DNA of 64,000 bases from an uncultured Pseudodesulfovibrio sp. (GTDB lineage Bacteria > Desulfobacterota > Desulfovibrionia > Desulfovibrionales > Desulfovibrionaceae): positions 2,859,518-2,923,517 of the forward strand of contig NZ_OY782498.1 of NCBI RefSeq assembly GCF_963677845.1, written 5' to 3'. Under the pieces are notes generated by a model that ran no database searches, was not told where the DNA came from, and saw only the letters and a program-made list of their open reading frames with translations. Position numbers and translations under genes: made by a program. This document shows, piece by piece, positions 51,533 through 60,604 of the stretch (positions within the stretch are counted from its first letter, which is position 1; the number at the start of each line of letters is the position of its first letter).

Positions 51533-52810
51533 ATGCTTGATTTAAAAATGATGCAAAAGAATCCCGAAATTGTTCGGGAGAGCCTGAAAAAACGTGGCTC
51601 GAAAATAAATATTCAGGAATTCACGGACCTTGACTCCCGGCGCAAAGAATTAATTGCTGAAGTCGAGGCTCTCAAAGCTGAGAAAAACGCTGTCGGCCCG
51701 GAAATCGCCAAACGCAAAAAAGCTGGCGAGGACGCTTCCGATCTGCTCAAGAAAATGGGTGAAGTCTCTGGTCGTACCAAAGAGTTGGACAAAGAACTCA
51801 CCGAAGTTCAGGCAGCCCAAAATGAATGGATGATGGCCGTTCCCAACATCCCACACGAGTCCGTGCCCGTCGGTGCTTCCGAGGACGACAATCCGGTCCG
51901 GCGCTACTGGGGTGAAAAACCGGAATTCGATTTTGAACCCAGGGAACATTGGGATCTCGGCACTGAACTCGGCGGTCTTGATTTCGAATGTGCAGCCAAG
52001 CTGGCAGGCTCCCGCTTTTCCATCAGCTTCGGCTGGTGTGCTCGTCTGGAGCGTGCCCTTGCCCAGTTGATGCTCAACACCCAGACCGAACAGCATGGTT
52101 ACACCGAGGTATTGCCTCCGTTCATCGTCAACAAGGCGACCATGACAGGCACAGGCCAGTTGCCCAAGTTTGAGGAAGACCTGTTCAAGCTAACCGATGA
52201 TCGCGAATTCTATCTCATTCCCACGGCCGAAGTTCCGTTGACCAACATCTATGCAGATGAGGTCATTAACGAAGACATGCTCCCGACCAAATTTTGTGCG
52301 CAAACCCCGTGCTTCCGCTCTGAAGCTGGCTCCTACGGCAAGGACACCAAAGGATTGATTCGGCTACACCAATTCTACAAAGTAGAAATGGTCAATTTTG
52401 CCCATCCTGACAAATCTTTCGAAGCCCTTGAGGACATGACTGCGGCTGCCGAAAAGATTCTCCAACTGCTGAAGATCCCGTATCGGGTGATCGAACTGTG
52501 CACTGGAGATCTTGGTTTCAGCGCGGTCAAAACCTATGACATTGAAGTCTGGTTGCCCGGTCAGAACGCGTACCGCGAAATTTCCTCCTGCTCCAACTGT
52601 GGAGATTTTCAGGGTCGACGCGCCAACATCAAATACCAACCCAAGGACTCCAAGAAAAAGCAGTTCGTTCACACTTTGAACGGCTCCGGCCTTGCCATTG
52701 GCCGTTGTCTCGTGGCTGTTCTTGAAAATTATCAACAGGCTGACGGCTCTGTCATCATTCCTGATGTGCTCAAGCCGTACATGGGTGGGATTGAGGTCGT
52801 GAAGCCGTAA
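51533..52810 (+). CDS. serS: Seryl-tRNA synthetase
   Basis: 425 aa from [20 protein letters not shown] (ATG at 51533, GAGGAG upstream). An N-terminal coiled-coil arm (about 28-105) precedes the class II core: motif 2 [20 protein letters not shown] (start), motif 3 [17 protein letters not shown]. It charges tRNA-Ser and tRNA-Sec. Third gene of the hisC-cmk-serS unit, ended by a strong terminator. Confidence 0.97.
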   Translation: MLDLKMMQKNPEIVRESLKKRGSKINIQEFTDLDSRRKELIAEVEALKAEKNAVGPEIAKRKKAGEDASDLLKKMGEVSGRTKELDKELTEVQAAQNEWMMAVPNIPHESVPVGASEDDNPVRRYWGEKPEFDFEPREHWDLGTELGGLDFECAAKLAGSRFSISFGWCARLERALAQLMLNTQTEQHGYTEVLPPFIVNKATMTGTGQLPKFEEDLFKLTDDREFYLIPTAEVPLTNIYADEVINEDMLPTKFCAQTPCFRSEAGSYGKDTKGLIRLHQFYKVEMVNFAHPDKSFEALEDMTAAAEKILQLLKIPYRVIELCTGDLGFSAVKTYDIEVWLPGQNAYREISSCSNCGDFQGRRANIKYQPKDSKKKQFVHTLNGSGLAIGRCLVAVLENYQQADGSVIIPDVLKPYMGGIEVVKP

Positions 52811-52828
52811 CAGGCTGTACTTAAAAAA

Positions 52829-52873
52829 TGGAAGAGGCCGGTGAAGCAATGCTTCACCGGCCTCTTTTTTGCG
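52829..52873. terminator. Terminator after serS
   Basis: AGAGGCCGGTGAAGC and its perfect complement around AAT, followed by seven T's; an A-rich left flank allows weaker use in the other direction. Confidence 0.9.
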
Positions 52874-52930
52874 TACAAAAAAAGGACGCAGCCCATGCGG
52901 ACTGCGCCCCTTCCATATATTTGATAAAGA

Positions 52931-53605
52931 CTACATTCCTTCGTTAAAAGGAATCTGAAGCTTGGTCAGCTCTTCTGAAAGCTTGGCAGCCTTTGACGCC
53001 TCCACAAAGGAAAGGATTTCACCAGCCTGACGGCCACGCATTCCTGACAACACCTTGACGGCCAAATCGTCGTCCATGTTCTGCAAAATTTCGGCAGCCT
53101 TCTTGGCCTTGGTGTTGGAAATCATATCAACCAATTGTTTGACACGCTTATCCTTGATGCTCTTGGCTTCCGTCAGCATTTGCTTAATCTCGGCATGAAG
53201 CTTCTGCACCTTAACAGCCTCGGCCTTGATGGAAGCCTCCATCTCCTTGAGAGTCCTCTCCTTGATGGCGAGTTCTTCTTCCTTACGCTTGAGAGCCTTC
53301 CATTCCTTGGGCAAGTCGTCTTCAGTCCGCAATGAAGAAGCCTTATCAGCCTCGGCTTCAGCCTTGGCAGTACGATTGGCCTCGGAGTCAGCTTTGTCGG
53401 CAATGGGAGTGGTAGACTCTTTTCCTTCCTCCGCAGCAATGGCGAGACTGGAAATTCCGTCAGGTAAAACGGTCTCAACAGCTTTAAGCGTCAGAGAATC
53501 GACGCTGAGCATACCGAACACGGCAAGCTTCAACAGGGCCAGAAAAACGAGGCTGGCGAGAACCCTAGAAATCTTTAGATTCGTACCGAAGCGTTGCCAT
53601 TTCAT
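52931..53605 (-). CDS. MotE-like flagellar/magnesium-transporter-N-domain protein
   Basis: 224 aa from the internal ATG at 53605 (MKWQRFGTNLKISRVLASLV); the frame is open to 53641, deeper into fliJ. One membrane segment (about 15-36) is followed by an acidic linker, a coiled coil (about 100-160, ERTLKEMEASIKAEAVKVQK) and a C-terminal domain of the MgtE_N type (AKKAAEILQNMDDDLAVKVL). This is the MotE layout, which supports stator or flagellar export function near FliJ. The gene overlaps fliJ by about 41 bases. Confidence 0.8.
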   Translation of the reverse strand: MKWQRFGTNLKISRVLASLVFLALLKLAVFGMLSVDSLTLKAVETVLPDGISSLAIAAEEGKESTTPIADKADSEANRTAKAEAEADKASSLRTEDDLPKEWKALKRKEEELAIKERTLKEMEASIKAEAVKVQKLHAEIKQMLTEAKSIKDKRVKQLVDMISNTKAKKAAEILQNMDDDLAVKVLSGMRGRQAGEILSFVEASKAAKLSEELTKLQIPFNEGM

Positions 53606-54005
53606 CGTTTTCTTTCTCTTGGCGGGCGTTTTCTTCTTCATGATGCTTCTTGGATTGTGTTGCTTTAAGCTTCTCCAGGAGCTTCTTGTCCTTGGAGCGT
53701 TCCACTGCCTCCGCTCGACATCTTTGCAATTTGAGTTCCAAACTATTGAGATTCATCCGGGCAATGGACATATCCTGATCCAGAGCTTCCTTGTATTGCC
53801 GCCACAGCCACATATCGTTGGCAGATTTGTGTGAACTGTTTTCTTTCAGCAGATGCTCACGCAACAGTTCTTCCAGCTCGGACACCTTAGCGGCCTGCTC
53901 ATCTCGGGCAGCCTTGGCTCGAGCCAAAGCCCCCTTGGCCTGCTCCTCAAGCTGCTCCCGATAATCGAGAACCTTGTCGAGCTTAAATGAAAACTGCTTG
54001 GACAC
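53565..54005 (-). CDS. fliJ: Flagellar export chaperone FliJ
   Basis: 146 aa from a GTG at 54005 with AGGAG seven bases upstream. Long helical coiled coil (QFSFKLDKVLDYREQLEEQA, ELLREHLLKENSS) ending in KENDEMATLRYE. FliJ is a soluble part of the flagellar type III export apparatus, linking FliI and FlhA. Its 3' end overlaps the MotE-like gene, so the two are co-translated. No fliI or fliH lies within the window. Confidence 0.82.
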   Translation of the reverse strand: MSKQFSFKLDKVLDYREQLEEQAKGALARAKAARDEQAAKVSELEELLREHLLKENSSHKSANDMWLWRQYKEALDQDMSIARMNLNSLELKLQRCRAEAVERSKDKKLLEKLKATQSKKHHEEENARQEKENDEMATLRYESKDF

Positions 54006-54045
54006 TTTACACTCCTACCACCACTCTCTGCACGATATCAGGGAC

Positions 54046-54219
54046 CTATTTTTTGACTAACACAGGGTTACCTGCCAAACCACAATAGCCCTTTTCCTTG
54101 GTCTCGTCGGCCCACCTCCACATCATGCACATGGTAACCTGACACATCTTCATCTTGTCGTCGTGTGTCTTGAGCAAAGGACAGAACATGAATTTCGCAT
54201 CGCTATCACTGACCAGCAT
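54046..54219 (-). CDS. 57-residue Cys-rich protein
   Basis: Minus-strand frame from ATG at 54219 with AAAGGAG nine bases before it. Sequence features: MLVSDSDAKFMFCPLLKTHD, KMCQVTMCMMWRWADE and KGYCGLAGNPVLVKK. Four cysteines (13, 26, 31 and 46) could bind a metal. No named family. It lies between the fliJ/motE unit and the terminator of the secreted-protein gene and may be transcribed with fliJ. It falls below the usual gene-length cutoff. Confidence 0.65.
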   Translation of the reverse strand: MLVSDSDAKFMFCPLLKTHDDKMKMCQVTMCMMWRWADETKEKGYCGLAGNPVLVKK

Positions 54220-54229
54220 GGTATTCTCC

Positions 54230-54270
54230 TTTAAAAAAAACGGCGCGTCGCCAACCGCGACGCGCCGTCA
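54230..54270 (-). terminator. Terminator of the 428-aa secreted protein gene
   Basis: ACGGCGCGTCGC / GCGACGCGCCGT stem with loop CAACC, followed leftwards by a run of T's on the minus strand. Confidence 0.88.
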
Positions 54271-54302
54271 ATATAGCGTGCATTGCTGTTTCTTTCCAGC
54301 AT

Positions 54303-55589
54303 TTAGCCTTCGGGAACTTCCGCAACAGGAGCAACCTCGGCCTCGACAGGGGCAAAGATAGGTGCCTGTTTACGAGCCACAGGGCCACCACCAATGGAAA
54401 TCAATGTTTCCATACCGAGCATGCCCTTGAGCTTTTCCAACGCAAGGATAGACCTACGGCCTTCCTTGTCCAATACTTTTGCATATCCGCCATCAGCAAT
54501 AATCTCAGCGTAATCGCTGGAATCAAGCTTGGGATCATTTTTAAAACGGGCCTCGAAGTTTTTAGCGTACTGACGAATCAACACATCCATTTCGATGTCG
54601 GACATATTCACAACACCGGACATGCCCAACACAACGGCTTCAGGGGTCAAATCGTCAGACTCGACCACTTTCTTGAAACTCCGTGCATATCGCAAACTAC
54701 CGTCATAGATATGACTCCGTTTGACCACGTTCATCCCAGCCCAACCGGCATTAAGCCACTTGAACAGGAAAACGGAACTCTTCGGAGCAGCTTGATCGTG
54801 CTCCACAAAGATTTGCACTGAACCGGATGAGTACATAAACGTATCCATCCAACCGATCATGCCCTTATTCAGCCCTTCAAGACCGGAATAGAAATAATCC
54901 CATTCCTTGTCGTTTAGAATCGCTCCCTTGCGACCAACATCGGATTTGCCATCCTGTTCGGTCACGGAAACCAGTATATTCTTACCCTGATATTTGAGCA
55001 GAATAATCAACCTGTTGAGATCGTAGGCATAGTAAGCCTCGGCAAAGGAATCAGGAGTGTTTGCCTCAAACTCGCGCCCCCGGGTGATCACTGGTTCATT
55101 CAGCGTAGGAAGTTCCTCCCACAAACCTTTTTCACGAGCCAGGAATTGACTGTCCTCATGCCAACCGGACAGTCTGAGAACTGCGGGGCACAACAAATAG
55201 TTGGGGATATCCGGATTATAAAAATACCGAAGAATACGATCCAAATCGGTGCGTACTTCCTGACGCAAACAGATACCATGCCCCTTGAACCGTTTGGCCG
55301 GGGCGATATCCTTGGGGTCATCCTGCATGTTCACGACAAAATCCAACATTGGCTGGATTTTGCTCACAGCCAACATGGAATCATCTCCCTGCAGTACCTC
55401 AAATAGATGGTCAATACCGGACTCGACATCCTTGGCCAATGGTGCCGGTTTAGGAGACAACTTCACATCCATAAGACCTTCCGGCTCCTCGGCTCGCACC
55501 GGGGAAACAGCGGTCAGGACGCACAGCCCAAAAATCAGGGCGACAATGCCTTGGACAACAGATAAAGATCTGAAAGTATTATTCTTCAT
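54303..55589 (-). CDS. Secreted protein of unknown function
   Basis: 428 aa. A Sec signal peptide ends near PVRAEEPEG (AxA site). The mature protein has no recognised domain. Cysteines are few (HGICLRQE, YLLCPAV). Segments such as FYNPDIPNYLLCPAVLRLSGW and KNILVSVTEQDGKSDVGRKG point to a folded periplasmic protein. The C-terminus is Pro/Ala-rich (APIFAPVEAEVAPVAEVPEG). It is downstream of dinB with 122 bases between and ends in its own terminator. I know no function; homologues appear confined to related bacteria by its lack of common motifs, which is an inference. Confidence 0.7.
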   Translation of the reverse strand: MKNNTFRSLSVVQGIVALIFGLCVLTAVSPVRAEEPEGLMDVKLSPKPAPLAKDVESGIDHLFEVLQGDDSMLAVSKIQPMLDFVVNMQDDPKDIAPAKRFKGHGICLRQEVRTDLDRILRYFYNPDIPNYLLCPAVLRLSGWHEDSQFLAREKGLWEELPTLNEPVITRGREFEANTPDSFAEAYYAYDLNRLIILLKYQGKNILVSVTEQDGKSDVGRKGAILNDKEWDYFYSGLEGLNKGMIGWMDTFMYSSGSVQIFVEHDQAAPKSSVFLFKWLNAGWAGMNVVKRSHIYDGSLRYARSFKKVVESDDLTPEAVVLGMSGVVNMSDIEMDVLIRQYAKNFEARFKNDPKLDSSDYAEIIADGGYAKVLDKEGRRSILALEKLKGMLGMETLISIGGGPVARKQAPIFAPVEAEVAPVAEVPEG

Positions 55590-55711
55590 ATAGTATTTGT
55601 ATTGGTTGAGCCGCGCTTAAACACGGACGGTTTTTTTCATGTCCTCAAAACTCTATGTAGTAATCTTCCTCAGCTTTGGCAAGGGCGAGGCTATGACCCT
55701 GAAAAACCAAA

Positions 55712-56899
55712 TCAATCATCAGGCTCTGACGTTTTTTTCCTAAATCCCAAAAGTTCCACGCGAGTAACAGCCTTTCCTCCGAACTTGCGGCGAACTTCAT
55801 CCACGGCCTTGTCCAACTCACTGGTAGCTTCCACCTCATGCGGAGATTCTTCAAAAAGTGTCACCTGCCGCGTCCTGGAATCAAAATTGGAAACCCCAAC
55901 CCCGATAAGCCGTACTGCTCGACGCAACTCCAATTGTTCCAACAACTCACAGGCGGTTTCAAAAATAACGGCAGTTTCGTCTGTTCGGCCTCCAAGGCTT
56001 TTTGATCGCGTGATCTGTTTGAAGTCGGCATATTTGATCTTGAGCGTAACAGTCCGCCCCTTGTATCCATGCCGCCGAAGATCGGCCCCAACGCGTTCCG
56101 ACTGGGTTAACAACCACTTTCTAAGGATTTTTCGATCTGTCGTATCCTCATGAAACGTGTTTTCCGCACTACAACTCTTAGCCCCGGAAGACACCATAAC
56201 CGGATTAGGATCTACACCGCGCGCGCGATCATGCAATGCGCCGCCATATTTGCCAAGCCTTTCCTCCCAAAAATCACGCGGCTTGAGCAATACATCGCCA
56301 CACGTCCGCACACCAAGGCGTTTCAATATCTCCACCAATTTTTTCCCCACACCGGGAATTTTTTTTACAGGCAGGGGATGCAAAAACGCAGCGACCTCGT
56401 CATGTCGTATGATATAAATTCCATTGGGTTTATCCATATCCGAAGCAATCTTTGCCAAAAAACGAACAGGAGCCGCCCCAACCGAACAGGTTAACCCTGT
56501 GACTTCCACCATGCGTGCCTTAATTTTACTACACACTTCTTCGATGGGACCAAAAAGTCGTTCGAGACCGGTTCCGTCCAGATAGGCCTCATCCACGCTT
56601 GCCTTTTCTACCGTAGGAGAAAACTCCCGCAACACGCCCAGGGCTTGTCGCGAGATCTCCTTGTAGCGTTTCATGCGCCCCGGCACTAGAATGATATCCG
56701 GACACAACTGCCGGGCTTTGACCACGCTCATGGCCGAATACACGCCAAAAGCCCGCACTTCATAACTGGCAGCGGATACAACGCTTCGATCCGAAGTGCC
56801 ACCCACAGCCACAGGCTTACCGCGCAACTCAGGATTATCGAGTTGCTCCACTGACGCGAAAAAAGCATCCATATCTATGTGGAGTATCCAATTCTGCAT
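55712..56899 (-). CDS. dinB: DNA polymerase IV (Y family)
   Basis: 395 aa error-prone translesion polymerase. HIDMDAFFASVEQ carries the metal-binding Asp; SVDEAYLDGTG the second acidic motif; and the palm/little-finger regions (PGVGKKLVEILKRLGVRTCG in part, VTLKIKYADFKQITRS) are normal. No LexA box was seen in the 33 bases before the start. It begins downstream of cbiA in the same direction, 33 bases away. The start at 56899 lacks a strong ribosome site. Confidence 0.94.
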   Translation of the reverse strand: MQNWILHIDMDAFFASVEQLDNPELRGKPVAVGGTSDRSVVSAASYEVRAFGVYSAMSVVKARQLCPDIILVPGRMKRYKEISRQALGVLREFSPTVEKASVDEAYLDGTGLERLFGPIEEVCSKIKARMVEVTGLTCSVGAAPVRFLAKIASDMDKPNGIYIIRHDEVAAFLHPLPVKKIPGVGKKLVEILKRLGVRTCGDVLLKPRDFWEERLGKYGGALHDRARGVDPNPVMVSSGAKSCSAENTFHEDTTDRKILRKWLLTQSERVGADLRRHGYKGRTVTLKIKYADFKQITRSKSLGGRTDETAVIFETACELLEQLELRRAVRLIGVGVSNFDSRTRQVTLFEESPHEVEATSELDKAVDEVRRKFGGKAVTRVELLGFRKKTSEPDD

Positions 56900-56932
56900 C
56901 CAATAAATATCTCAGAAAGGGTTAGATCAAAA

Positions 56933-58336
56933 TTAATCCTGTCCAGCCCGGGCAAAGACCTGTTTGCACTCTTCCACAAAATTCCGAGCCATATTGGGGT
57001 TGCTCCCAAAATGCATATGAACATAGGAACCAAGGGTATTGCCCACCTGAAAACCCTCCGGGCTATCAATGGGACCCTTGCGTCCGGTCATGGAATAGAC
57101 AGAAAGCAACGATTGCATACCGGGATCATCCTGAATGGACGAATAATGAAATTCATGACCGCGTGCACATGTCCCGGCAGGACCAAGCACCGTATCCGCC
57201 TGAGTCGTGACTTCCCGATAGCCTAATGCGCGGAATTTTTCGAACATTTCCGCTCGAATGGGAAACACCCCGGACATCGCGTACCGCCCACGCCCGGTGA
57301 TAATATCATTCATCAAATACATGAACCCGCCACATTCGGCATAGACAGGACGACCGGATTCACAAAATTCCTTGATCTCCCGACGAAGCTTATTGTTCTG
57401 CCCCAATTCAAAAACATACAGTTCAGGATAACCGCCACCAAGGTAAAGCCCATCCAATTGTTCGGGCAGTCGGGCATCTTCAAGGGGCGAGAACTCTACC
57501 AGCCGTGCTCCAGCTTCACGAAGTAGCCGCAAGTTTTCTTCATAGTAAAAGCAAAAAGCGTTATCCCGAGCCAAGCCAATGGTCACACTTGGCAACTGAG
57601 GCACCGGTGCAAACGGCGGCATAACTTCGGTTTCAGGCAAGGTCTCAAGCAATATATCCAGATCCAACCCTGTTTCCACCCAGTCAGCCAACCGTTGATA
57701 GCGGCTCATATCCGGGCCTTCCTGATCAGGGGTGACAAGTCCAAGATGACGCGACGGAGTCGCAATGGCTTCATCTCGTTTGAGACAGCCAAGGACTGGG
57801 ACATCCGGCACCAACGACATGGCCTCATGGAGCAACTCACAATGCGAATCACTGCCCACACGGTTAAAAATAACCCCAGCAATATTTACATCAGGATCAA
57901 ACCCGGCATACCCGGAAACCAATGCAGCCGCAGATCTGGCCATGGATCGTGCATCCACAACCAAAATGACAGGCAACCCGAGATTTTTGGACATCTGCGC
58001 CGTGGACCCGTGGTCAGCCGTACCAGAGATGCCGTCGAACAGCCCCATAACGCCTTCAATAATAGCTACGTCACACTCCGCGCCATATCGATTGAAAATA
58101 TCAGTATTGGTCGATTCACTCAGCATCCAGCCATCCAGGTTATGACTGGGAACAGGCTCCCCATTTCGCGCACATGCCAGCGCATGATGGCCGGGATCAA
58201 TAAAATCCGGCCCACATTTGAAAGGCTGTACGGCCACCCCTTTACGCGCAAGGGACGCCATCAGACCAAGCGAAATCGAGGTCTTGCCGCATCCACTGTG
58301 CGTTCCGGCAACAATAAAAGCCTTGAGATTGCTCAT
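56933..58336 (-). CDS. cbiA: Cobyrinate a,c-diamide synthase
   Basis: 467 aa from ATG at 58336 with AAAGGA seven bases before. Residues about 1-200 are a P-loop ATPase (VAGTHSGCGKTSISLGLM, MGLFDG, VILVVDARSMARS). The C-terminal glutamine amidotransferase half has YLGGGYPELY and AECGGFMYL with the Cys nucleophile and EFHYSS. It amidates the a and c acetates of cobyrinate. In Desulfovibrio-type genomes CbiA is usually unlinked to the other cbi genes, as here. Preceded by a TPR gene, followed by dinB. Confidence 0.95.
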   Translation of the reverse strand: MSNLKAFIVAGTHSGCGKTSISLGLMASLARKGVAVQPFKCGPDFIDPGHHALACARNGEPVPSHNLDGWMLSESTNTDIFNRYGAECDVAIIEGVMGLFDGISGTADHGSTAQMSKNLGLPVILVVDARSMARSAAALVSGYAGFDPDVNIAGVIFNRVGSDSHCELLHEAMSLVPDVPVLGCLKRDEAIATPSRHLGLVTPDQEGPDMSRYQRLADWVETGLDLDILLETLPETEVMPPFAPVPQLPSVTIGLARDNAFCFYYEENLRLLREAGARLVEFSPLEDARLPEQLDGLYLGGGYPELYVFELGQNNKLRREIKEFCESGRPVYAECGGFMYLMNDIITGRGRYAMSGVFPIRAEMFEKFRALGYREVTTQADTVLGPAGTCARGHEFHYSSIQDDPGMQSLLSVYSMTGRKGPIDSPEGFQVGNTLGSYVHMHFGSNPNMARNFVEECKQVFARAGQD

Positions 58337-58389
58337 TCGTGTCCTTTGTTCACGGCTCTATCCGCAGAAATATCCAGCGTTATCGCTGT

Positions 58390-59160
58390 CTAAATCAGCC
58401 CCTTACCCGTCAGATAATCCAGCATTTTCTTGCCTTCGGGATGGGTCGCATCAAGCGCCATGCACCGGGACACAGCTTCACCGCACTTGGCCCAATCCTT
58501 GCGGTCAAAATGGGCACGCGCCAGATTGTACCAAAGATTCTCGTCATTATCAGCGAGATCAAGAGCGCGTTTGTAGTAATCCACAGCCTGCCCGGTCAGC
58601 TTCTTTTTCCTCAAGGCTATGCCATACTCGTTAAAAAGATGCTTATGATCCTCACTAAACGCAGACTCAATTTTGATGATTCTGTCAAAAACCTTTCTGG
58701 CCTTATCGTCCTCATCCCGAGCCAACAGGCAGAGTCCGATACCAAAATTGGCGCGAACGTTCTGTTCATCCAAGTTGAGCGCATTGGCATATTCATATTC
58801 AGCAGTAAAATTTTCGCCACGTTTACGAAATTTATCTCCACGAGCCACGGATTTCTGGACCTTACGCAGATTGCCAACAACCTCTTTGAACAGTTGTGGC
58901 ATAGGCAGATAATCAGCCAATAACAAATCCTTGGTGACCTCTTCAATTTCACCAAACGGCACGTTTTTGTTGTTCAAACCCTGAAGTTCAATCATATCAT
59001 TTTCTACTTCACGAGCATAGTACAAGGCAGTCTGCTTGACGCGTCGTGCTGTAGTGCCGGTGCCAATTTTGGCCATCCGTTCAATAGAGAAAACACCCTC
59101 AATTGGGCTGACTGGAATCATATTTTTGTATCCATAAATTCGTTGAAGTGTTCCGCCCAT
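58390..59160 (-). CDS. TPR-repeat protein
   Basis: 256 aa. At least three TPR-like units from about residue 110: GDKFRKRGENFTAEYEYANALNLDE, FNEYGIALRKKKLTGQAVDYYKRALDLAD and ENLWYNLARAHFDRKDWAKCGEAVSR (each a longer stretch shown in part as EYANALNLD, YYKRALDLAD and WYNLARAHF). The N-terminal 110 residues lack TPRs. Start uncertain (ATG at 59160, or 59121). TPR proteins mediate protein-protein contacts. It precedes cbiA by 53 bases. Confidence 0.8.
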   Translation of the reverse strand: MGGTLQRIYGYKNMIPVSPIEGVFSIERMAKIGTGTTARRVKQTALYYAREVENDMIELQGLNNKNVPFGEIEEVTKDLLLADYLPMPQLFKEVVGNLRKVQKSVARGDKFRKRGENFTAEYEYANALNLDEQNVRANFGIGLCLLARDEDDKARKVFDRIIKIESAFSEDHKHLFNEYGIALRKKKLTGQAVDYYKRALDLADNDENLWYNLARAHFDRKDWAKCGEAVSRCMALDATHPEGKKMLDYLTGKGLI

Positions 59161-59199
59161 CCCTCAAAAACGGCGAGCCATATAATACAGTACACGTCT

Positions 59200-60570
59200 T
59201 CAGCCTTGTTGAGAAGCCTGCTCCTGAAGCATTTCCTCAAGAGAAGGGGCACTGCGCAGGACAAGATAGCCTGCAATTCCAGCAATGACAGAAGCCCCGA
59301 GAATTGCGGCCTTGGCCCCTGTTAACAACACTGGAGAATCTCCAAAGGCCAATGTCGCAATAAACAATGACATGGTAAAACCAATACCACCGAGCATTCC
59401 CGCGCCAATAAAATGTTTAATGTGTATCCCGCGAGGCACACCACCAGATAATTTAAATATCAGCAGTATAGCGAGGACGATGCCGATAGGTTTTCCCAGT
59501 ACCAATCCGAAAGACGTTCCAAGAGCTACTTTACTCGAAAGCACTGTTCCCATGTCCCCGCCAAGAATAACACCAGCATTGGCCAAGGCAAAAATAGGCA
59601 TGATGGCATAATCAACCAAAGGGTGCAGCCCGTGCTCCAACCGTTGCAATGGCGTCTGGGCACGGGAAGCAATATATTGCATGGACAGCAATGCTGATTG
59701 CATAGCCGAATTTGTCAGCACCGATGCCCCCGGACGTACCGAGGCCTTATAATCGTCCAGAATACCTGTGGCATTGTGTGCAAAAGCCGCAGCATCACAT
59801 TTGGTACGAGCCGGAATCATAAATGCCATGAGTACTCCGGCCACTGTGGAATGTACTCCGGACTTGAGGACCGTCAGCCAAACCACAACTCCCACCGCGG
59901 CATAAAAAGCGGGAGAACGAATACCCATTCGATTTCCTGCAAAGGCGACCAACAAGAACGCAGCAGCTGTCAAAAGGAGCCAAAAAGAAATATCGGAAGT
60001 ATAAAAAAGCGCAATAACCAGAATTCCACCCAAATCATCAACAATGGCCACAGCTGTCAAAAAGATCTTGATCTGATAGGGAATCCGGTCGCCCAACAAA
60101 CTGAGGATACCAAGAGCAAAAGCGATATCCGTAGCCATGGGGATAGCCCAGCCGCTCGCAGAATCAGTCCCCCAATTAATTATTATATAAATGGAAGCAG
60201 GAACAATCATGCCCCCGATCGCGGCGGCAATAGGAAGGACAGCCTGACTGCGGGTCGACAATTCACCCACCATGAATTCGCGTTTGATTTCAAGACCGAC
60301 CACAAAAAAGAACAGGGCCATAAGCCCATCGTTGACCCACAAAATGACTGGCTTGGATAAGGTGGCGTAACCGAAGCCTACAGTAAACTTGGTATTCCAA
60401 AGGGCAACATATGTATCGGCCCATGGAGAATTGGCCCAAAGAAGAGCAACTGCGGCACAAATAATGAGCAGTATGCCGCCAGTCGCTTTGGACTTAAAGA
60501 ACACCTGAAACGGCAAAAGGACCTGTTCAATGGGTTCTAATCCACAAACCATGAGTTCTTTGATAGCCAT
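59200..60570 (-). CDS. nhaA: Na+/H+ antiporter NhaA
   Basis: 456 aa with about 12 membrane segments, ATG at 60570 with AAGGAG upstream. The transport aspartates lie in VAIVDDLGGILVIALFYT. VVGLEIKREFMVGEL, AAIGGMIVPASIYIIIN and GIGFTMSLFIATLAF are typical. It exchanges Na+ for H+, contributing to salt and alkali tolerance. Transcribed leftwards between the TPR gene and the GGDEF-EAL gene. Confidence 0.95.
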   Translation of the reverse strand: MAIKELMVCGLEPIEQVLLPFQVFFKSKATGGILLIICAAVALLWANSPWADTYVALWNTKFTVGFGYATLSKPVILWVNDGLMALFFFVVGLEIKREFMVGELSTRSQAVLPIAAAIGGMIVPASIYIIINWGTDSASGWAIPMATDIAFALGILSLLGDRIPYQIKIFLTAVAIVDDLGGILVIALFYTSDISFWLLLTAAAFLLVAFAGNRMGIRSPAFYAAVGVVVWLTVLKSGVHSTVAGVLMAFMIPARTKCDAAAFAHNATGILDDYKASVRPGASVLTNSAMQSALLSMQYIASRAQTPLQRLEHGLHPLVDYAIMPIFALANAGVILGGDMGTVLSSKVALGTSFGLVLGKPIGIVLAILLIFKLSGGVPRGIHIKHFIGAGMLGGIGFTMSLFIATLAFGDSPVLLTGAKAAILGASVIAGIAGYLVLRSAPSLEEMLQEQASQQG

Positions 60571-60604
60571 GGCCCAGCTTCTCCTTTTGAAATTATCGCC
60601 CCAA

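Noticed and set aside
56900-56932. LexA/SOS box upstream of dinB
   Set aside because: The 33-base gap shows no CTG-N10-CAG-like or other LexA palindrome; dinB may be expressed from the cbiA transcript.
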